Position numbers and translations under genes: made by a program | Shown: piece by piece, positions 63,820 to 64,000 of the stretch | How the letters are laid out: every line of letters begins with the position of its first letter | How positions within the stretch are numbered: the stretch's first letter is position 1 | The notes under the pieces: generated by a model | Database searches by the model: none | Told to the model about the DNA's origin: nothing | The model's input: the letters and a program-made list of their open reading frames with translations, nothing else | Origin: Nitrospirillum viridazoti | Lineage (GTDB): Bacteria > Pseudomonadota > Alphaproteobacteria > Azospirillales > Azospirillaceae | Assembly (NCBI RefSeq): GCF_007827975.1 | Contig: NZ_VITT01000029.1 | Length of the DNA: 64,000 bases | Strand: one strand, 5' to 3'

Positions 63820-64000
63820 GCCCGTGCCCATCCCTTGACGAAATGATGATCGAGACGTGAGTTTGAGGAAAACCGGACCTGCCCGCAATCGCCGAGAGGC
63901 ATGCCCACGGCAATCGCTTGAAGCGGGTCTTGACAAGACGGGGCTTTCGGATCGGTGGCGATCTGTGATTCGTAGGAGGCTCCATTGATCTGGAGTTCTC

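Overview
The window is GC-rich, gene-dense chromosomal DNA from an alphaproteobacterium. A Rhodospirillales/Azospirillaceae-like organism is my best guess from the protein style, not something the sequence proves. The lineage signs are an lpxC/bamD/recN block next to a complete dcw cluster, a TrcR-type (DUF1013) cell-cycle regulator, an alphaproteobacterial-type RNase P RNA, and small DUF1192 and RHH proteins. I see no insertion sequence, prophage or CRISPR array.

Region 1 (1-6134): the recN start and bamD lie on the minus strand, and lpxC (also minus) follows 4 kb away. An unusual plus-strand block sits between them: one coiled-coil protein of unknown function, then three tandem copies of a small operon. 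Each operon has a 16-bp palindrome (TGTCCG-N4-CGGACA type), a near-perfect sigma-54 promoter exactly 150 bp downstream, two genes for 40-52 residue hydrophobic microproteins that all end in (I/V)N(A/T)ML, and a hairpin terminator. A minus-strand DUF4265 gene separates copies 2 and 3. This is the strongest candidate for an undescribed system in the window.

Region 2 (6541-26179): the division and cell-wall (dcw) cluster, all on the minus strand and transcribed in the order mraZ, rsmH, ftsL, ftsI, murE, murF, mraY, murD, ftsW, murG, a 37-codon micro-ORF, murC, murB, ddl, ftsQ, ftsA, ftsZ. Many junctions overlap by ATGA/GTGA. Upstream of mraZ lie two 10-bp-periodic arrays of TGGGN/NCCCA boxes (MraZ-type operators), several DnaA-box-like sequences, and rnpB.

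Region 3 (27337-36362): an AmiD-like amidase, an EamA exporter, a TacAT-type acetyltransferase toxin-antitoxin pair, a Uup-type ABC-F ATPase, a TerB/J-domain protein, a GYF-AIM24 protein, fumarase C, and a set of small RHH, coiled-coil and antitoxin-like genes.

Region 4 (36414-41308): biotin synthesis in two divergent groups, bioF-bioD (minus) and bioB-bioA-RHH gene (plus). Region 5 (41309-48388): an MmyB-type regulator divergent from a methyltransferase, DUF1192 divergent from a quinone oxidoreductase, trcR, an old yellow enzyme, a UbiX-type flavin prenyltransferase and glucokinase.

Region 6 (48389-64000): a gene-poor 0.8-kb interval with an orphan terminator, tRNA-Val(GAC), an enoyl-CoA hydratase, an RpoH-family sigma factor, gamma-glutamyltranspeptidase, a double cold-shock-domain protein, a LuxO-like sigma-54 activator, a methyltransferase, a cysteine-poor ribosomal protein L36, two tandem M13 metallopeptidases, a TIGR02444-type protein and a phosphofructokinase. 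Start codons were moved from the longest frame to the codon best supported by ribosome binding site, signal peptide, domain start or operon overlap.
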